50,950 nucleotides of DNA from contig NZ_JARXWE010000022.1 of the NCBI RefSeq assembly GCF_029893235.1, positions 1 through 50,950 on the forward strand, given 5' to 3'. Position numbers and translations under genes: made by a program. Each line of letters begins with the position of its first letter. Positions within the stretch are counted from its first letter, which is position 1. This document shows positions 41,030 through 49,419 of the stretch, in pieces. This stretch comes from Dysgonomonas sp. PH5-45. GTDB lineage: Bacteria; Bacteroidota; Bacteroidia; Bacteroidales; Dysgonomonadaceae. Below the pieces are notes generated by a model that made no database searches, was not told where the DNA came from, and saw only the letters and a program-made list of their open reading frames with translations.

Positions 41030-41197
41030 ATGAAAACAAAAAAAACAGAGGGCTTATTCTCAAGCCTGCCACAGAAAGCCAAAGTTCTTGGTGCTAAATT
41101 CATTCATGCCGGTGGCAAACAATTCTTCTCCATCAGCTACCTTCACAACGGGCAAACCATCACACAATCTATCCAAACGAAAGGAGGCGCTGTATGA
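41030..41197 (+). CDS. Small cassette-2 protein a (55 aa)
   Basis: The start is the first base after the leader hairpin, with no Shine-Dalgarno of its own. The protein is basic, with strands FSISYLHNGQTITQSI, and ends TKGGAV, where AAAGGAGG is the next gene's Shine-Dalgarno. It occupies the same slot as the 77-aa protein of cassette 1, but sequence similarity is weak. A TTG start upstream in the leader is rejected. Confidence 0.65.
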   Translation: MKTKKTEGLFSSLPQKAKVLGAKFIHAGGKQFFSISYLHNGQTITQSIQTKGGAV

Positions 41198-41397
41198 ATA
41201 TAGCCTGTGTGTATAATCCCACTGATGGCACGCTGCATCACCTGCCCTACACTGACGAATCGCAACTGTCCGATACCGTAACGGCACTGTTCCCGGACGA
41301 ACATAAAATAAAGGTAACCCTTGCCACAGGCGAGCAATTCTGGATAAATCCGTTATTGACAATAATAAAGGAGGAGGTATCATGGATAAAAAGATAG
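41194..41397 (+). CDS. Small cassette-2 protein b (67 aa)
   Basis: ATGA overlap with the preceding gene and AAAGGAGG with a 6-nt spacer. It starts MNIACVYNPTDGTLHHL, similar to the KKNIACVHVG start of cassette 1 protein 4. Strand-rich centre (KIKVTLATGEQFWI). It overlaps the next start by 16 nt. No family is recognised. Confidence 0.65.
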   Translation: MNIACVYNPTDGTLHHLPYTDESQLSDTVTALFPDEHKIKVTLATGEQFWINPLLTIIKEEVSWIKR

Positions 41398-41633
41398 AGA
41401 TAGCCGGCATACCCTTCACAAACGATATGCTTGAGGAGCTACGCCGATGGACAGCGCCCGACAAAAGCGATGATTCGCAGCTGCAGCAGGATATCGACGC
41501 TATCGATGCCGTGCAATCGTTCCTGATGTTCCGCTGGGAGCATCTCGGCGCCGACGACCAGGACATAAAGCACATGCTCATATCTATGCAGGTGCTGAAA
41601 GAGACACTCAATAAATTTAAACTAAATCCTTAG
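41382..41633 (+). CDS. Small cassette-2 protein c (83 aa), duplicate of the C-terminal part of the 15543 protein
   Basis: It starts MDKKIEIAGIPFTNDMLEEL and is identical to residues 62-144 of the protein at 15543 except for about four substitutions (Asn/Asp, Lys/Asn, Ser/Gly, final Pro/His). It is helical and acidic. AAAGGAGGAGG precedes the ATG. The two copies imply a recent exchange or duplication within the prophage. A terminator follows. Confidence 0.75.
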   Translation: MDKKIEIAGIPFTNDMLEELRRWTAPDKSDDSQLQQDIDAIDAVQSFLMFRWEHLGADDQDIKHMLISMQVLKETLNKFKLNP

Positions 41634-41648
41634 AGATAAGTCATATCG

Positions 41649-41688
41649 AGCCGCCCCATCTGTATAAAGATAAGGCGGCTTTCATTTT
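41649..41688. terminator. Terminator of cassette 2 and of the integrase
   Basis: AGCCGCC / GGCGGCT with a T-rich tail TTCATTTT at 41681-41688. The integrase stop on the minus strand lies at its edge, so it may serve both directions. Confidence 0.7.
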
Positions 41689-42892
41689 ACAGTTCCGGAA
41701 AATTATGCTTCACATAATCGTTTTGTTTCCCGATTTTTTTCGACAGGTATATGTCGGTATAGGCAGTTGATTTGTGCCGGCAATGATCCCTTATAGCGGG
41801 AATAGGCGCTCCACTCATGGCAAACAGAACAGCGCCGGTACACTTCCAGCTGTATAGCTTATATTCTTTAGGATACCCTATCGCATCGCGGTGTTTATTA
41901 AATTCACACCGAAAGTGGTTCTTCCCCCAACACTCGGTACCCGGCTTTCCTTCTTTGCCAAAAACATAAAATTCTCGGTCGTTAGCCATGATGTTCATAT
42001 CCTCCAGTATCTTGACCAACGCCGGTGGGATATTTATTATTCCTTCGCCCGTTTTTCCATTTTCAACCCGTATTCTGATTGTTTGTGAAAACAAGTTTAT
42101 ATCCTTTATTTTCAGCAATCGTAATTCCGTACCGGGCCTGATAGCACAATAAAAAATCATAGCGCAAAACAGGTATGTCTGTGGATCCTGCTCTTTTATG
42201 TAATTTAGCAGAAAAGAGGCTTCTTTCTGCGTCATTGGTTGTGCCGAATGGTCTTTATGTTGTCGTGCTTCCGGAAGGTCAAAAATAGGGTTTTGCAAAA
42301 TAATTTTTTTCTTGACAAGCCAGTTAAAAAAACCATTTATACGTTGCTTAGAATCTTTTATTGTACGCCCTTCACGCTTGAGTTCTGTAGCCATATATAT
42401 AACATAACTGGCTACCATGTCATTGGTAACTTCAAAGGCATGAATATCTTTCATTTTATTTTTATAAAGCCATTGGTAAAAAAGCCGAAGTTTGGATGTA
42501 TAGTCCTGCAGAGTTTTATATCTTAAAAAAGGTGTTTTCTCGCTCAAGTATAAGTTTATGTAATACAATAGGTTTTTATCAGACTCAGTTCTACTTCCAT
42601 ACACCCTCGCATGAATGTTGTATGTAAGCTTGTCATCATACACAGGCCTATCCGGTTCCACCGGATTCCATCCCGATGAAAGCTGCTCCGATATTCGGTC
42701 AATTATTGCTCGCGCATATTCCCTTCGTTCTTTTTCGGAAGAAAGAGCCTTAAACCCATCATATTTTCGAAATCTCTCAAGTATGCCGGTCCTTTCATCA
42801 CGATAGGAATATTCAACATACCAATCTTTACTCATGTCGCCCTTGCAATCATTTAGCCGGGGAAACGAAAATTTAATCTTTCTACGTCCCAT
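41687..42892 (-). CDS. Tyrosine integrase of the prophage
   Basis: The 401-aa protein has an N-terminal SAM-like DNA-binding region (about 100-215) and a C-terminal catalytic domain with Arg252 (AIRPGTELRLLKI), His373 in CRHKST and the nucleophile Tyr382 in TDIYLS. The usual second-box His is replaced: K350-C351-T352-G353 occupies the place where relatives have KHTG. It transcribes away from attR toward the cassette and recombines the 18-bp core in tRNA-Ala. No excisionase could be identified. Confidence 0.92.
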   Translation of the reverse strand: MGRRKIKFSFPRLNDCKGDMSKDWYVEYSYRDERTGILERFRKYDGFKALSSEKERREYARAIIDRISEQLSSGWNPVEPDRPVYDDKLTYNIHARVYGSRTESDKNLLYYINLYLSEKTPFLRYKTLQDYTSKLRLFYQWLYKNKMKDIHAFEVTNDMVASYVIYMATELKREGRTIKDSKQRINGFFNWLVKKKIILQNPIFDLPEARQHKDHSAQPMTQKEASFLLNYIKEQDPQTYLFCAMIFYCAIRPGTELRLLKIKDINLFSQTIRIRVENGKTGEGIINIPPALVKILEDMNIMANDREFYVFGKEGKPGTECWGKNHFRCEFNKHRDAIGYPKEYKLYSWKCTGAVLFAMSGAPIPAIRDHCRHKSTAYTDIYLSKKIGKQNDYVKHNFPEL

Positions 42893-43041
42893 AAAATTAA
42901 GTTTTTAGTGAATAGCGACAACCACTAAAACAAAGATATTATGGACAAGAAAAAGATCGACAGACAATTAATAGACATTTATATGCTTGTTACAGACACT
43001 TATGTGAGCATAACAAACTAAATATCACATTGTTATAAAAA

Positions 43042-43059
43042 CTCGTGGAGCATATCGGA
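43042..43059. repeat. attR, 18-bp attachment core inside tRNA-Ala
   Basis: Identical to attL at 706-723. The first 4 bases lie downstream of the tRNA 3' end and the remaining 14 are the acceptor and T-arm end of the gene, so integration leaves the tRNA intact here. The flanking stretch 42893-43045 between integrase and tRNA has no gene. Confidence 0.88.
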
Positions 43060-43119
43060 CTCGAACCGATCACCTCAACACTGCCAGCGTTGCGCTCTAG
43101 CCAGATGAGCTAATGCCCC
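43046..43119 (-). tRNA. tRNA-Ala, anticodon GGC
   Basis: The minus strand folds into a complete cloverleaf: acceptor GGGGCAT/ATGCTCC, D-arm GCTC/GAGC, anticodon loop CTGGCAG (anticodon GGC) and a T-arm with GGTTCGAGTCC. The discriminator base is A and the CCA end is not encoded. It is the integration target of the prophage. Confidence 0.95.
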
Positions 43120-43216
43120 AAGATATTTCATTTTCAAGTGCTTACCGCAATAAGCAGTGCAAAGATAAAACTTTTCCTGTAAATATACACATAGGTTTTA
43201 AATCAAAATGTGTTTT

Positions 43217-44713
43217 TTATTTTCTCCGTATCAATTTATTCAAGACAGGAATTTCGGACAAAGGAACATCGTTCTTAACTATTACAAGGAGAAACACCCC
43301 GAGTAAGGCTGTACGATAGAGCAAACGAAGCGCCATGTTATCTATCTCCACCCAAATATTGCCCAAAGCATAAAGCAAAAGTGCAAAGGCGAAATAAAGT
43401 CCCAATTTTTTTAAATCGTACTTTATAGGATGGTATTTCTGTTCAAAGATATACGACAGCACCATCATCACCAAATTACATACAAGAGAAGCCCAAGCAC
43501 TGGCAATGTATCCGTATCGAGGAACAAAAACAACGATAATAGTCACCGTTATGGCACACCCGATAAGCGAAAAAATAGCCCCGAAGTAAGTCTTATCTAC
43601 CATCTTATACCAAAACGACAGATTAAAATATATCCCAAAGAAGATATACCCTATCATCACTATGGGCACTACTTTTATGCCTTCCAAAAAGTCTTCGCCC
43701 ACAAAATACTTCACTATATCGATATAAAACATCACCCCAAGAAATATAACCAACGAGAAGATAACAAAATACTTCATCGCTTCGATATAAGGCTTATGGT
43801 CGTTGAGGTTCTTATTCTTGGCAAAAATGAAAGGCTCGTAAGCAAAACGAAAAGCCTGTGTAAACATCATCATCACCACTGCTATACGGAAACACGCCCC
43901 ATACACCCCCAATTGAGAGAAAGCTTCTTGCTCGTCATCAAACAAAGATGGATAAATGATTCGGTCGATAGTTTGATTCAGTACCCCTGCAACACCCAAT
44001 ATGAGTAAAGGAAAAGAATATTTAAGCATCCTTTTCAACAAACCCTTATCCAAGACATACTTAAATCCTGTAAACTCAGGCAATAATAATATCAAAGTAA
44101 TTATCGACCCCAACAAATTAGCCACAAACACATACCCTACCTTATAATCAGGATCATAAAACCAACCGATTAAATCAGGATTCACCTTATGAATATAAGG
44201 GCATGCAAGCAAGAAAAACAGGGTAAAAGCTATGGTCAGAAATATGGACAACAACCTCAATGTGGCAAACCGTAGAGGACGTTTTTTGTAGCGTAAATAA
44301 GCAAAAGGAATTGACACAAAAGCATCTATAGCCACCGTGACGGCCATAACAATCACATAATCAGAGTGATTCGCATACCCCATAACATCCGATATAGAAC
44401 CCAGATTGAACCAACAAAGCAACACAAACAATACGGATGTAAAAGCTATCGATATAAGGGTGGTTGAATAAACGGTTTTCGGATTTTCTTCCTCTTTATT
44501 AACAAAACGAAAAAAACCTGTTTCCATTCCATAAGTCAGCAGAACAATCAATAGAGCCACAAAGCCATACATATTGGTTACTACTCCATACTCAACCTGA
44601 GTTAACAGACGCGTATAGAACGGCACCAAAAGCCAGTTTATAAATTTACCCAAGATACTGCTCAACCCATAAATGGCTGTATCTTTGGCCAGATTTTTCA
44701 TTCCTCCTGCCAT
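43217..44713 (-). CDS. Wzx-like polysaccharide flippase (lipopolysaccharide/O-antigen transporter)
   Basis: The 498-aa protein is predicted to have about 12-14 hydrophobic spans. The N-terminus (FINWLLVPFYTRLLTQVEYG) and AYVFVANLLGSI-type blocks match the polysaccharide-biosynthesis flippase family (MATE/MOP superfamily). The host gene is directly beyond the tRNA, reading toward the prophage. It probably flips undecaprenyl-linked sugar units across the inner membrane. Confidence 0.85.
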   Translation of the reverse strand: MAGGMKNLAKDTAIYGLSSILGKFINWLLVPFYTRLLTQVEYGVVTNMYGFVALLIVLLTYGMETGFFRFVNKEEENPKTVYSTTLISIAFTSVLFVLLCWFNLGSISDVMGYANHSDYVIVMAVTVAIDAFVSIPFAYLRYKKRPLRFATLRLLSIFLTIAFTLFFLLACPYIHKVNPDLIGWFYDPDYKVGYVFVANLLGSIITLILLLPEFTGFKYVLDKGLLKRMLKYSFPLLILGVAGVLNQTIDRIIYPSLFDDEQEAFSQLGVYGACFRIAVVMMMFTQAFRFAYEPFIFAKNKNLNDHKPYIEAMKYFVIFSLVIFLGVMFYIDIVKYFVGEDFLEGIKVVPIVMIGYIFFGIYFNLSFWYKMVDKTYFGAIFSLIGCAITVTIIVVFVPRYGYIASAWASLVCNLVMMVLSYIFEQKYHPIKYDLKKLGLYFAFALLLYALGNIWVEIDNMALRLLYRTALLGVFLLVIVKNDVPLSEIPVLNKLIRRK

Positions 44714-44778
44714 GCTATTCTTTTAATGGTGAACGCAAAGTTAATGTAATTTTTTCTGTAAAGGCCATATCTTTTTTC

Positions 44779-44786
44779 TACATTTG
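44779..44786 (+). promoter_or_regulatory. Promoter box upstream of the sensor kinase
   Basis: TACATTTG matches the Bacteroidetes -7 motif, about 100 nt before the kinase start. The opposite strand carries the flippase start at 44713, so the region may hold divergent promoters. Confidence 0.6.
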
Positions 44787-44888
44787 TAAACATAGGGTTG
44801 AGAACTTATAGAACGTAAGTTTCGCATACCACTGAAAAATATTCTCCTAAACCTTACGTTTAAGTATAGGAATACGTTATAACGAAAA

Positions 44889-46070
44889 ATGAGCATCAAC
44901 CGCAAGACTATTGCAAAATATATATTTATCATCGTTGCCGGTATTATTGTTGCCGGCTCTTTGGTTATATCCAACAATCTGGTCAATAAACTATCGAACG
45001 AAGAAGAGCAAAGAATCAGACTTTGGGCGGAAGCTATGCGCATCATTGCCTCTTCCGAGGCCGAAGATGCCATTGACCCTATCGTTCTTCAAATAATGAG
45101 TAGTAATACTACCATTCCTATTTTGCTTTGCGACGAAGACGGGCACGTTACCAACTCGAGCAATATAGAACTACCCAATACAGAGCAAGATGCTTTCCTT
45201 CAAAAAAAGCTGGAAGAGTTCCGTAGCCGGCACGACCCTATCACCATTGACATAGGCGATTCCAAACAGTACTTATATTACGACGATTCGTACACCCTTA
45301 AACAACTGCAAGTTTATCCTTTTATACAGATAGGCGTACTGACTATTTTTGTTTTGGTTTCGTTCTTCGCCCTGCTAAGTACAAAAAAGGCTGAACAGAA
45401 TAAAGTTTGGGTAGGTCTGTCGAAGGAAACAGCACATCAGTTGGGCACGCCAATTTCTTCGCTCATGGCTTGGATAGAATATCTGCGGATGAAAAATGTG
45501 GACCCGTCAATCATAACCGATATGGAAAAGGACGTAACCCGCCTGCAAATTATAACCGATCGGTTTTCGAAAATTGGTTCCACTCCAACCACCTCCATAT
45601 TAGAGATACAAGACTTGGTGAGGCGGTCGGTTGGATATATGGAGGGACGGATATCCAAGAAAGTAAATCTTTCGTTCAATTTCACTCAAACACCGCTTTA
45701 CGCTTATGTAAACGAACCGCTTTTCGGGTGGGTTATTGAGAATTTAAGCAAAAATGCAGTGGATGCGATGGAAGGAAAAGGAGCCATAAAATACTCCCTT
45801 ACTCTTTCGCCCGGCGGAAAAATGATATGGCTGGACATAGAAGATACCGGAAAGGGTATCCCAAAATCGAAGTTTAAAGATGTTTTTCATCCCGGATATA
45901 CAACCAAAAGTCGGGGTTGGGGTTTGGGTTTATCGCTCGTGAAACGTATTATAGAAGAATATCACCACGGGAAAATATACGTAAAATCATCAGAGATCGG
46001 CGTGGGAACCACCTTCCGTATAGAACTGAAAACCCAACAAAACGAAAAGGTGCAAATACCGCATAAATAA
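44889..46070 (+). CDS. Membrane sensor histidine kinase
   Basis: The 393-aa protein has two membrane spans (about 10-28 and 145-165) framing a periplasmic sensor domain of about 115 residues. The dimerisation helix with phospho-acceptor His183 in TAHQLGTP follows, and the ATPase with NLSKNAVDAM (N box), DIEDTGKGIP and GWGLGLSLVKRI completes it. No response regulator is adjacent in the window, so it is an orphan here. The input signal is unknown. Confidence 0.93.
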   Translation: MSINRKTIAKYIFIIVAGIIVAGSLVISNNLVNKLSNEEEQRIRLWAEAMRIIASSEAEDAIDPIVLQIMSSNTTIPILLCDEDGHVTNSSNIELPNTEQDAFLQKKLEEFRSRHDPITIDIGDSKQYLYYDDSYTLKQLQVYPFIQIGVLTIFVLVSFFALLSTKKAEQNKVWVGLSKETAHQLGTPISSLMAWIEYLRMKNVDPSIITDMEKDVTRLQIITDRFSKIGSTPTTSILEIQDLVRRSVGYMEGRISKKVNLSFNFTQTPLYAYVNEPLFGWVIENLSKNAVDAMEGKGAIKYSLTLSPGGKMIWLDIEDTGKGIPKSKFKDVFHPGYTTKSRGWGLGLSLVKRIIEEYHHGKIYVKSSEIGVGTTFRIELKTQQNEKVQIPHK

Positions 46071-46168
46071 AGGGAAAAGCTTATGCGCAACCCCCCCAGA
46101 GGTAAATATTTTCGCATTATATAAGCACGATAAGTTACAAATTAGCTTTTTTATGTGAAAAATTTATT

Positions 46169-46176
46169 TATTTTTG
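46169..46176 (+). promoter_or_regulatory. Promoter box upstream of the 46324 lipoprotein
   Basis: TATTTTTG matches the -7 motif, about 150 nt before the start codon. The 250 nt between the kinase and this gene contain no other feature that I can support; the leader is AT-rich. Confidence 0.5.
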
Positions 46177-46323
46177 CATTAAAATATTTTTAAATCGAAT
46201 TATACTTTGTTTTGCACTTGTTAATGGTGTAAATATTTTCCTAAGAATAAGTATAAACAAAAACTTACAAAATACATAGTATTAAATTCTTACATATTAC
46301 ACAATTTTAAATCAGTTTATTTT

Positions 46324-46983
46324 ATGAGAAAAGTAATTTTAGGAGTAGTTATGCTGGGTGCTGTGTTTTCGTTCTCCAGTTGTAATAAACTTAAAGAAGC
46401 AAAAGAAGCTATTGAACAAGCGGCAGAGTCGGCTAAACCTATCGATGTAGATTATCGGATGTTCGAAAACAAAGAAGCTACAAAAAAAGTTTTTGATGAT
46501 ATTGTAGCTAAACTGGGAGAACAAGCAAAAGTTGTTGATGAAATTGATATTAGCATCAGCCGTCCATCAGTAGAAGGTACTATCAAGAGAGCTGGCGAGG
46601 CTGACAGATTAAGTATAACTATTGATACTCAAGACCCTACTAATCTTAAGCGTATCCGCCGTACAAACTACTGGTCTACCAGTGGAGGATGGCAACCTTC
46701 TGAACAAATGGAAGTAAACGTAATTACTGGTAACAAAGAAAACTTTAAACTCGAAGACAGTCTTTTCGACTTTAATCAAGTTACATTCGATGTATTGTTT
46801 AAAGTTATTACTGACGCATATGCAAAATATAAAGACACTGAGAAATACGAATACCAATATATCAGCAGAGTTGAGTTTGATAAAGGCGGTATTGAAGTGA
46901 AAATCTACGGTAAATTAGCTTCGAACGAGCAAGAAAAGAGCAACTACTACAAAGCAGACTTTAAAGGAAATCCCAGAAGATAA
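46324..46983 (+). CDS. Host lipoprotein of unknown function (219 aa)
   Basis: Signal peptide with lipobox FSSC (Cys20 of MRKVILGVVMLGAVFSFSSC), then a helical region (KEAKEAIEQAAESAKPID) and an alpha/beta domain. No family is recognised. Its own promoter and a downstream hairpin indicate a single-gene transcript. Confidence 0.8.
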   Translation: MRKVILGVVMLGAVFSFSSCNKLKEAKEAIEQAAESAKPIDVDYRMFENKEATKKVFDDIVAKLGEQAKVVDEIDISISRPSVEGTIKRAGEADRLSITIDTQDPTNLKRIRRTNYWSTSGGWQPSEQMEVNVITGNKENFKLEDSLFDFNQVTFDVLFKVITDAYAKYKDTEKYEYQYISRVEFDKGGIEVKIYGKLASNEQEKSNYYKADFKGNPRR

Positions 46984-47010
46984 TAAAAAGGGATAAACTA
47001 AATAATATAG

Positions 47011-47041
47011 CAGAGGCTGTCCACTTTTAGGATAGCCTCTG
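47011..47041 (+). terminator. Terminator after the lipoprotein gene
   Basis: CAGAGGCT / AGCCTCTG with inner TCC/GGA pairs, then TTGTAT. It sits 28 nt after the stop. Confidence 0.75.
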
Positions 47042-47115
47042 TTGTATATGGATACTTACTTCTTGCCTTTCTTGTCAATCCCGAAATATCTGTTATCTTT
47101 GCATCCGTAACAAAA

Positions 47116-47202
47116 GGAGAGGTGCTCGAGTGGTTGAAGAGGCACGCCTGGAAAGCATGTATACGGGTAACTGTATCGAGAGTTCGAATCTCTTCCTCTC
47201 CG
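47116..47202 (+). tRNA. tRNA-Ser, anticodon GGA
   Basis: An 87-nt class II tRNA: acceptor GGAGAGG/CCTCTCC, D-arm, anticodon loop CTGGAAA, long variable arm (TATACGGGTAACTGTA) and T-arm with GTTCGAATC. One C-A mismatch lies in the anticodon stem. A promoter box TATCTTTG (47094-47101) with TTG 20 nt upstream precedes it. The CCA end is not encoded. Confidence 0.95.
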
Positions 47203-47218
47203 CTGGAAAGAACAATTT

Positions 47219-47243
47219 AAAAGTGGCTTACAGAGCCACTTTT
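47219..47243. terminator. Bidirectional terminator between tRNA-Ser and the 47268 gene
   Basis: AAAAGTGGCT / AGCCACTTTT perfect stem with a 5-nt loop. The A and T runs at both ends allow it to end the tRNA transcript and the convergent gene. Confidence 0.8.
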
Positions 47244-47267
47244 CTTGTATTAATACGGCTTGGGGAG

Positions 47268-48776
47268 CTATTTTTGCATCTCTCCGTTCACCCAAGTTCC
47301 TTTTCTGGACTTGCCATTAGCAAAGTAATAAACACCTTTTCCGTGAAATTTAAGATTAACAAACTGACCTACGTACCGCCAGCCCTCTCTTGAGTAATAT
47401 GTACCCTGTCCTGTGGCATTATCATTCACCCAATCTCCTTCATATTTATCTCCGTTTGGCCATTGGTAAGTGCCTTTGCCATGACGTAATCCTGCGGCAT
47501 TAAAATTGCCTGTATAAACAGTGCCCGTAGGGTAATTCTTGGTTCCGTATCGTGGGTGAGCTTCAATTCTTGGAGCAGGGACAGGAGCAATCACTTCAGG
47601 TTCCTTTGCAGGAACTTCTTTAGGAGTATTCACTTGGCTCTTTTCTTCTGCTTTAGCTACTGCTGTTACTTTTTCCGGCTCTTTCTTGGCAGGTTGCTCG
47701 GTAACTTCTCCGATGGCAGGTTCTATTTTTTCTTCCAATATTTCCTCTACAAACGGTTCGGATGCATTATTCGCCTCTTCGGCTGTTATCATAGGTTCGT
47801 TATCTTCCGAAACCGAAACCATTTGTTCTGTGGCATCATCCGATTTGTTCGCTAAAATAGCATATGTTGCACCTCCTCCTATCAACACAACGGCTAAAGC
47901 TATGAGAAGAACAGTTTGTTTTTTCCTTTCGGGCTTAACCTCTGCCCCCGGTGTTACCTTTTGCGTTTGTTTATCTGAACTCGGAGCAATAGGTTCGGTT
48001 ATGATCGGCTCAGGTTCTATTACATTTGCTGCGGAATCCGATATTTTTTCCGTTGCTACTTCAACCAGATAGGTATCGTTGGTTTCGGCTTGCGGGATAT
48101 CCTCTTCTTCTTCGGGCAATGGAATCTCTACTTTTTCTTCATCGCTTGCCACTTTCGCAGCCACAGCTGTTATTATTTCTGAAATTTGTCCGGGAACTCC
48201 TGCTACATTCTCATCTGCCGGCTGTTCTTCCGATACAGGAACAATAGTTTCTTCTTCAACAGCGCGAACTTCTGGTTTCTCAATCACCTCTTCTCTGGCC
48301 GGAGTAGTATTTATGCCACGGTTGGCCAAATCTCTCTCTTGTTTTTTCTTTTCTATTTCTAAAGCTACGTATTCGGGAACACATACTTTATTTACCGGAT
48401 TAAATATCGTTCCCAACGATTTAGCCCAAACCAATCCGCAGGGAATACCTATAATTGATATAAACTCACACACTATCGTGATTATACAACTTATAGCCCC
48501 TAACAATCCGAATGGAAAATAAAGGATACGTACGATGAGAGCAAACGTTTTCCAGAGAGGATTCTGCTCCGTTCCCTTCAACTCATGAAGGTCGGCTTTG
48601 TTTACCATCTTATTGCCTTGAGGCCACAAAAGGAATTTGCTGAATTGCAACAAACCCAATCCGATGGGAAGCCCTACAACCGTTATACAGAACAATAAAC
48701 CCACAAGCGCATATGAGAGAGCGAACAAAAATCCGAAAAACGGGAAGTGCCAAATGATGTTAAGAAAGGTTTTCAT
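47268..48776 (-). CDS. YccF-like membrane protein fused to MORN repeats (502 aa)
   Basis: Residues 1-150 form a YccF-type membrane domain with two pairs of hydrophobic spans (FFGFLFALSYALVGLLFC, IIGIPCGLVWAKSLG). A long acidic Pro/Glu-rich cytoplasmic linker follows. A single membrane span at about 290-312 (VLLIALAVVLIGGGATYAIL) precedes a Lys/Glu-rich stalk. The last 90 residues hold three to four MORN repeats (YTGNFNAAGLRHGKGTYQW, YEGDWVNDNATGQGTYY). MORN repeats often mediate membrane or protein contacts. The joint architecture suggests an envelope-tethering role. Confidence 0.8.
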   Translation of the reverse strand: MKTFLNIIWHFPFFGFLFALSYALVGLLFCITVVGLPIGLGLLQFSKFLLWPQGNKMVNKADLHELKGTEQNPLWKTFALIVRILYFPFGLLGAISCIITIVCEFISIIGIPCGLVWAKSLGTIFNPVNKVCVPEYVALEIEKKKQERDLANRGINTTPAREEVIEKPEVRAVEEETIVPVSEEQPADENVAGVPGQISEIITAVAAKVASDEEKVEIPLPEEEEDIPQAETNDTYLVEVATEKISDSAANVIEPEPIITEPIAPSSDKQTQKVTPGAEVKPERKKQTVLLIALAVVLIGGGATYAILANKSDDATEQMVSVSEDNEPMITAEEANNASEPFVEEILEEKIEPAIGEVTEQPAKKEPEKVTAVAKAEEKSQVNTPKEVPAKEPEVIAPVPAPRIEAHPRYGTKNYPTGTVYTGNFNAAGLRHGKGTYQWPNGDKYEGDWVNDNATGQGTYYSREGWRYVGQFVNLKFHGKGVYYFANGKSRKGTWVNGEMQK

Positions 48777-48785
48777 AGAACACTT

Positions 48786-49391
48786 CTATTTTTTAGTGAA
48801 TTTTAAGTCAGAGCCAATTTTATAAACAGTATATGTGGTTGTTTCAGGGTAGTCCATATCTTCCGCACAATAAAGCTTGGTTTTTATTGAATCACCTTTT
48901 ATTACAGCCGATAATTCTGCGGAATGATACAAAGGATTATGCCCCACTTGCAAATGGTTAATATAACTTCCCGATTTATCGTAACTTACAATAAATTCAT
49001 AAAATTCGTAGCTGCCATTTTCTTCAAAACCATACACAACAGACTCTATACGTCCGTTACCGCCTTGATAAACAACCTTACCTCTTGCCAACTCATTATT
49101 TTTAAGCTGCTTATTCAATACTTCGCCTTTAATATCATCAATTTTTAGAAGTGTTCGCTCCTCTTGGGTTAGTTTTTTTCCGCTTTGATATTTCTTGAAC
49201 TCAGAATCGTTCCAATTGTCAGGGCCTAATTTAACCTCGGCAATATCTATAACGGTCGTTTCTGCTTCAGAAACAACGACACTGTCTTTCTGAGGTTCAC
49301 TATTTACCTCATTTTTACTTGATGGAGACTCTTTACATGCATATAGTACACAAAACGATAAGAGAAGTATTGCAAATATTTTATTTTTCAT
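48786..49391 (-). CDS. Host lipoprotein of unknown function (201 aa)
   Basis: Signal peptide with lipobox LYAC (Cys19), a Ser/Pro-rich linker and an alpha/beta body (EGEVLNKQ region and strands YEFYEFIVSYDKSGSYI). Same direction as and 9 nt from the YccF-MORN gene, so possibly upstream in the same operon. No family is recognised. Confidence 0.75.
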   Translation of the reverse strand: MKNKIFAILLLSFCVLYACKESPSSKNEVNSEPQKDSVVVSEAETTVIDIAEVKLGPDNWNDSEFKKYQSGKKLTQEERTLLKIDDIKGEVLNKQLKNNELARGKVVYQGGNGRIESVVYGFEENGSYEFYEFIVSYDKSGSYINHLQVGHNPLYHSAELSAVIKGDSIKTKLYCAEDMDYPETTTYTVYKIGSDLKFTKK

Positions 49392-49419
49392 GATTTTATC
49401 TAAGATTATTATAATTGTT

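Larger units (their letters stand above)
706..43059. mobile_element. Integrated temperate phage (about 42 kb, siphovirus-like) in tRNA-Ala
   Basis: The element is bounded by an 18-bp direct repeat and contains a repressor with divergent control region, replication genes, terminase, portal, capsid, tail tape measure, holin, endolysin and a tyrosine integrase next to attR. All core modules look intact, so it may be inducible. No tail-sheath or contractile baseplate gene was recognised, and the long tape measure argues for a flexible non-contractile tail. It carries a diversity-generating retroelement and two small-gene cassettes with structured leaders. Gene order is mosaic: capsid genes precede terminase and portal, and lysis genes sit between the tail spikes and the tape measure. 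Confidence 0.93.
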
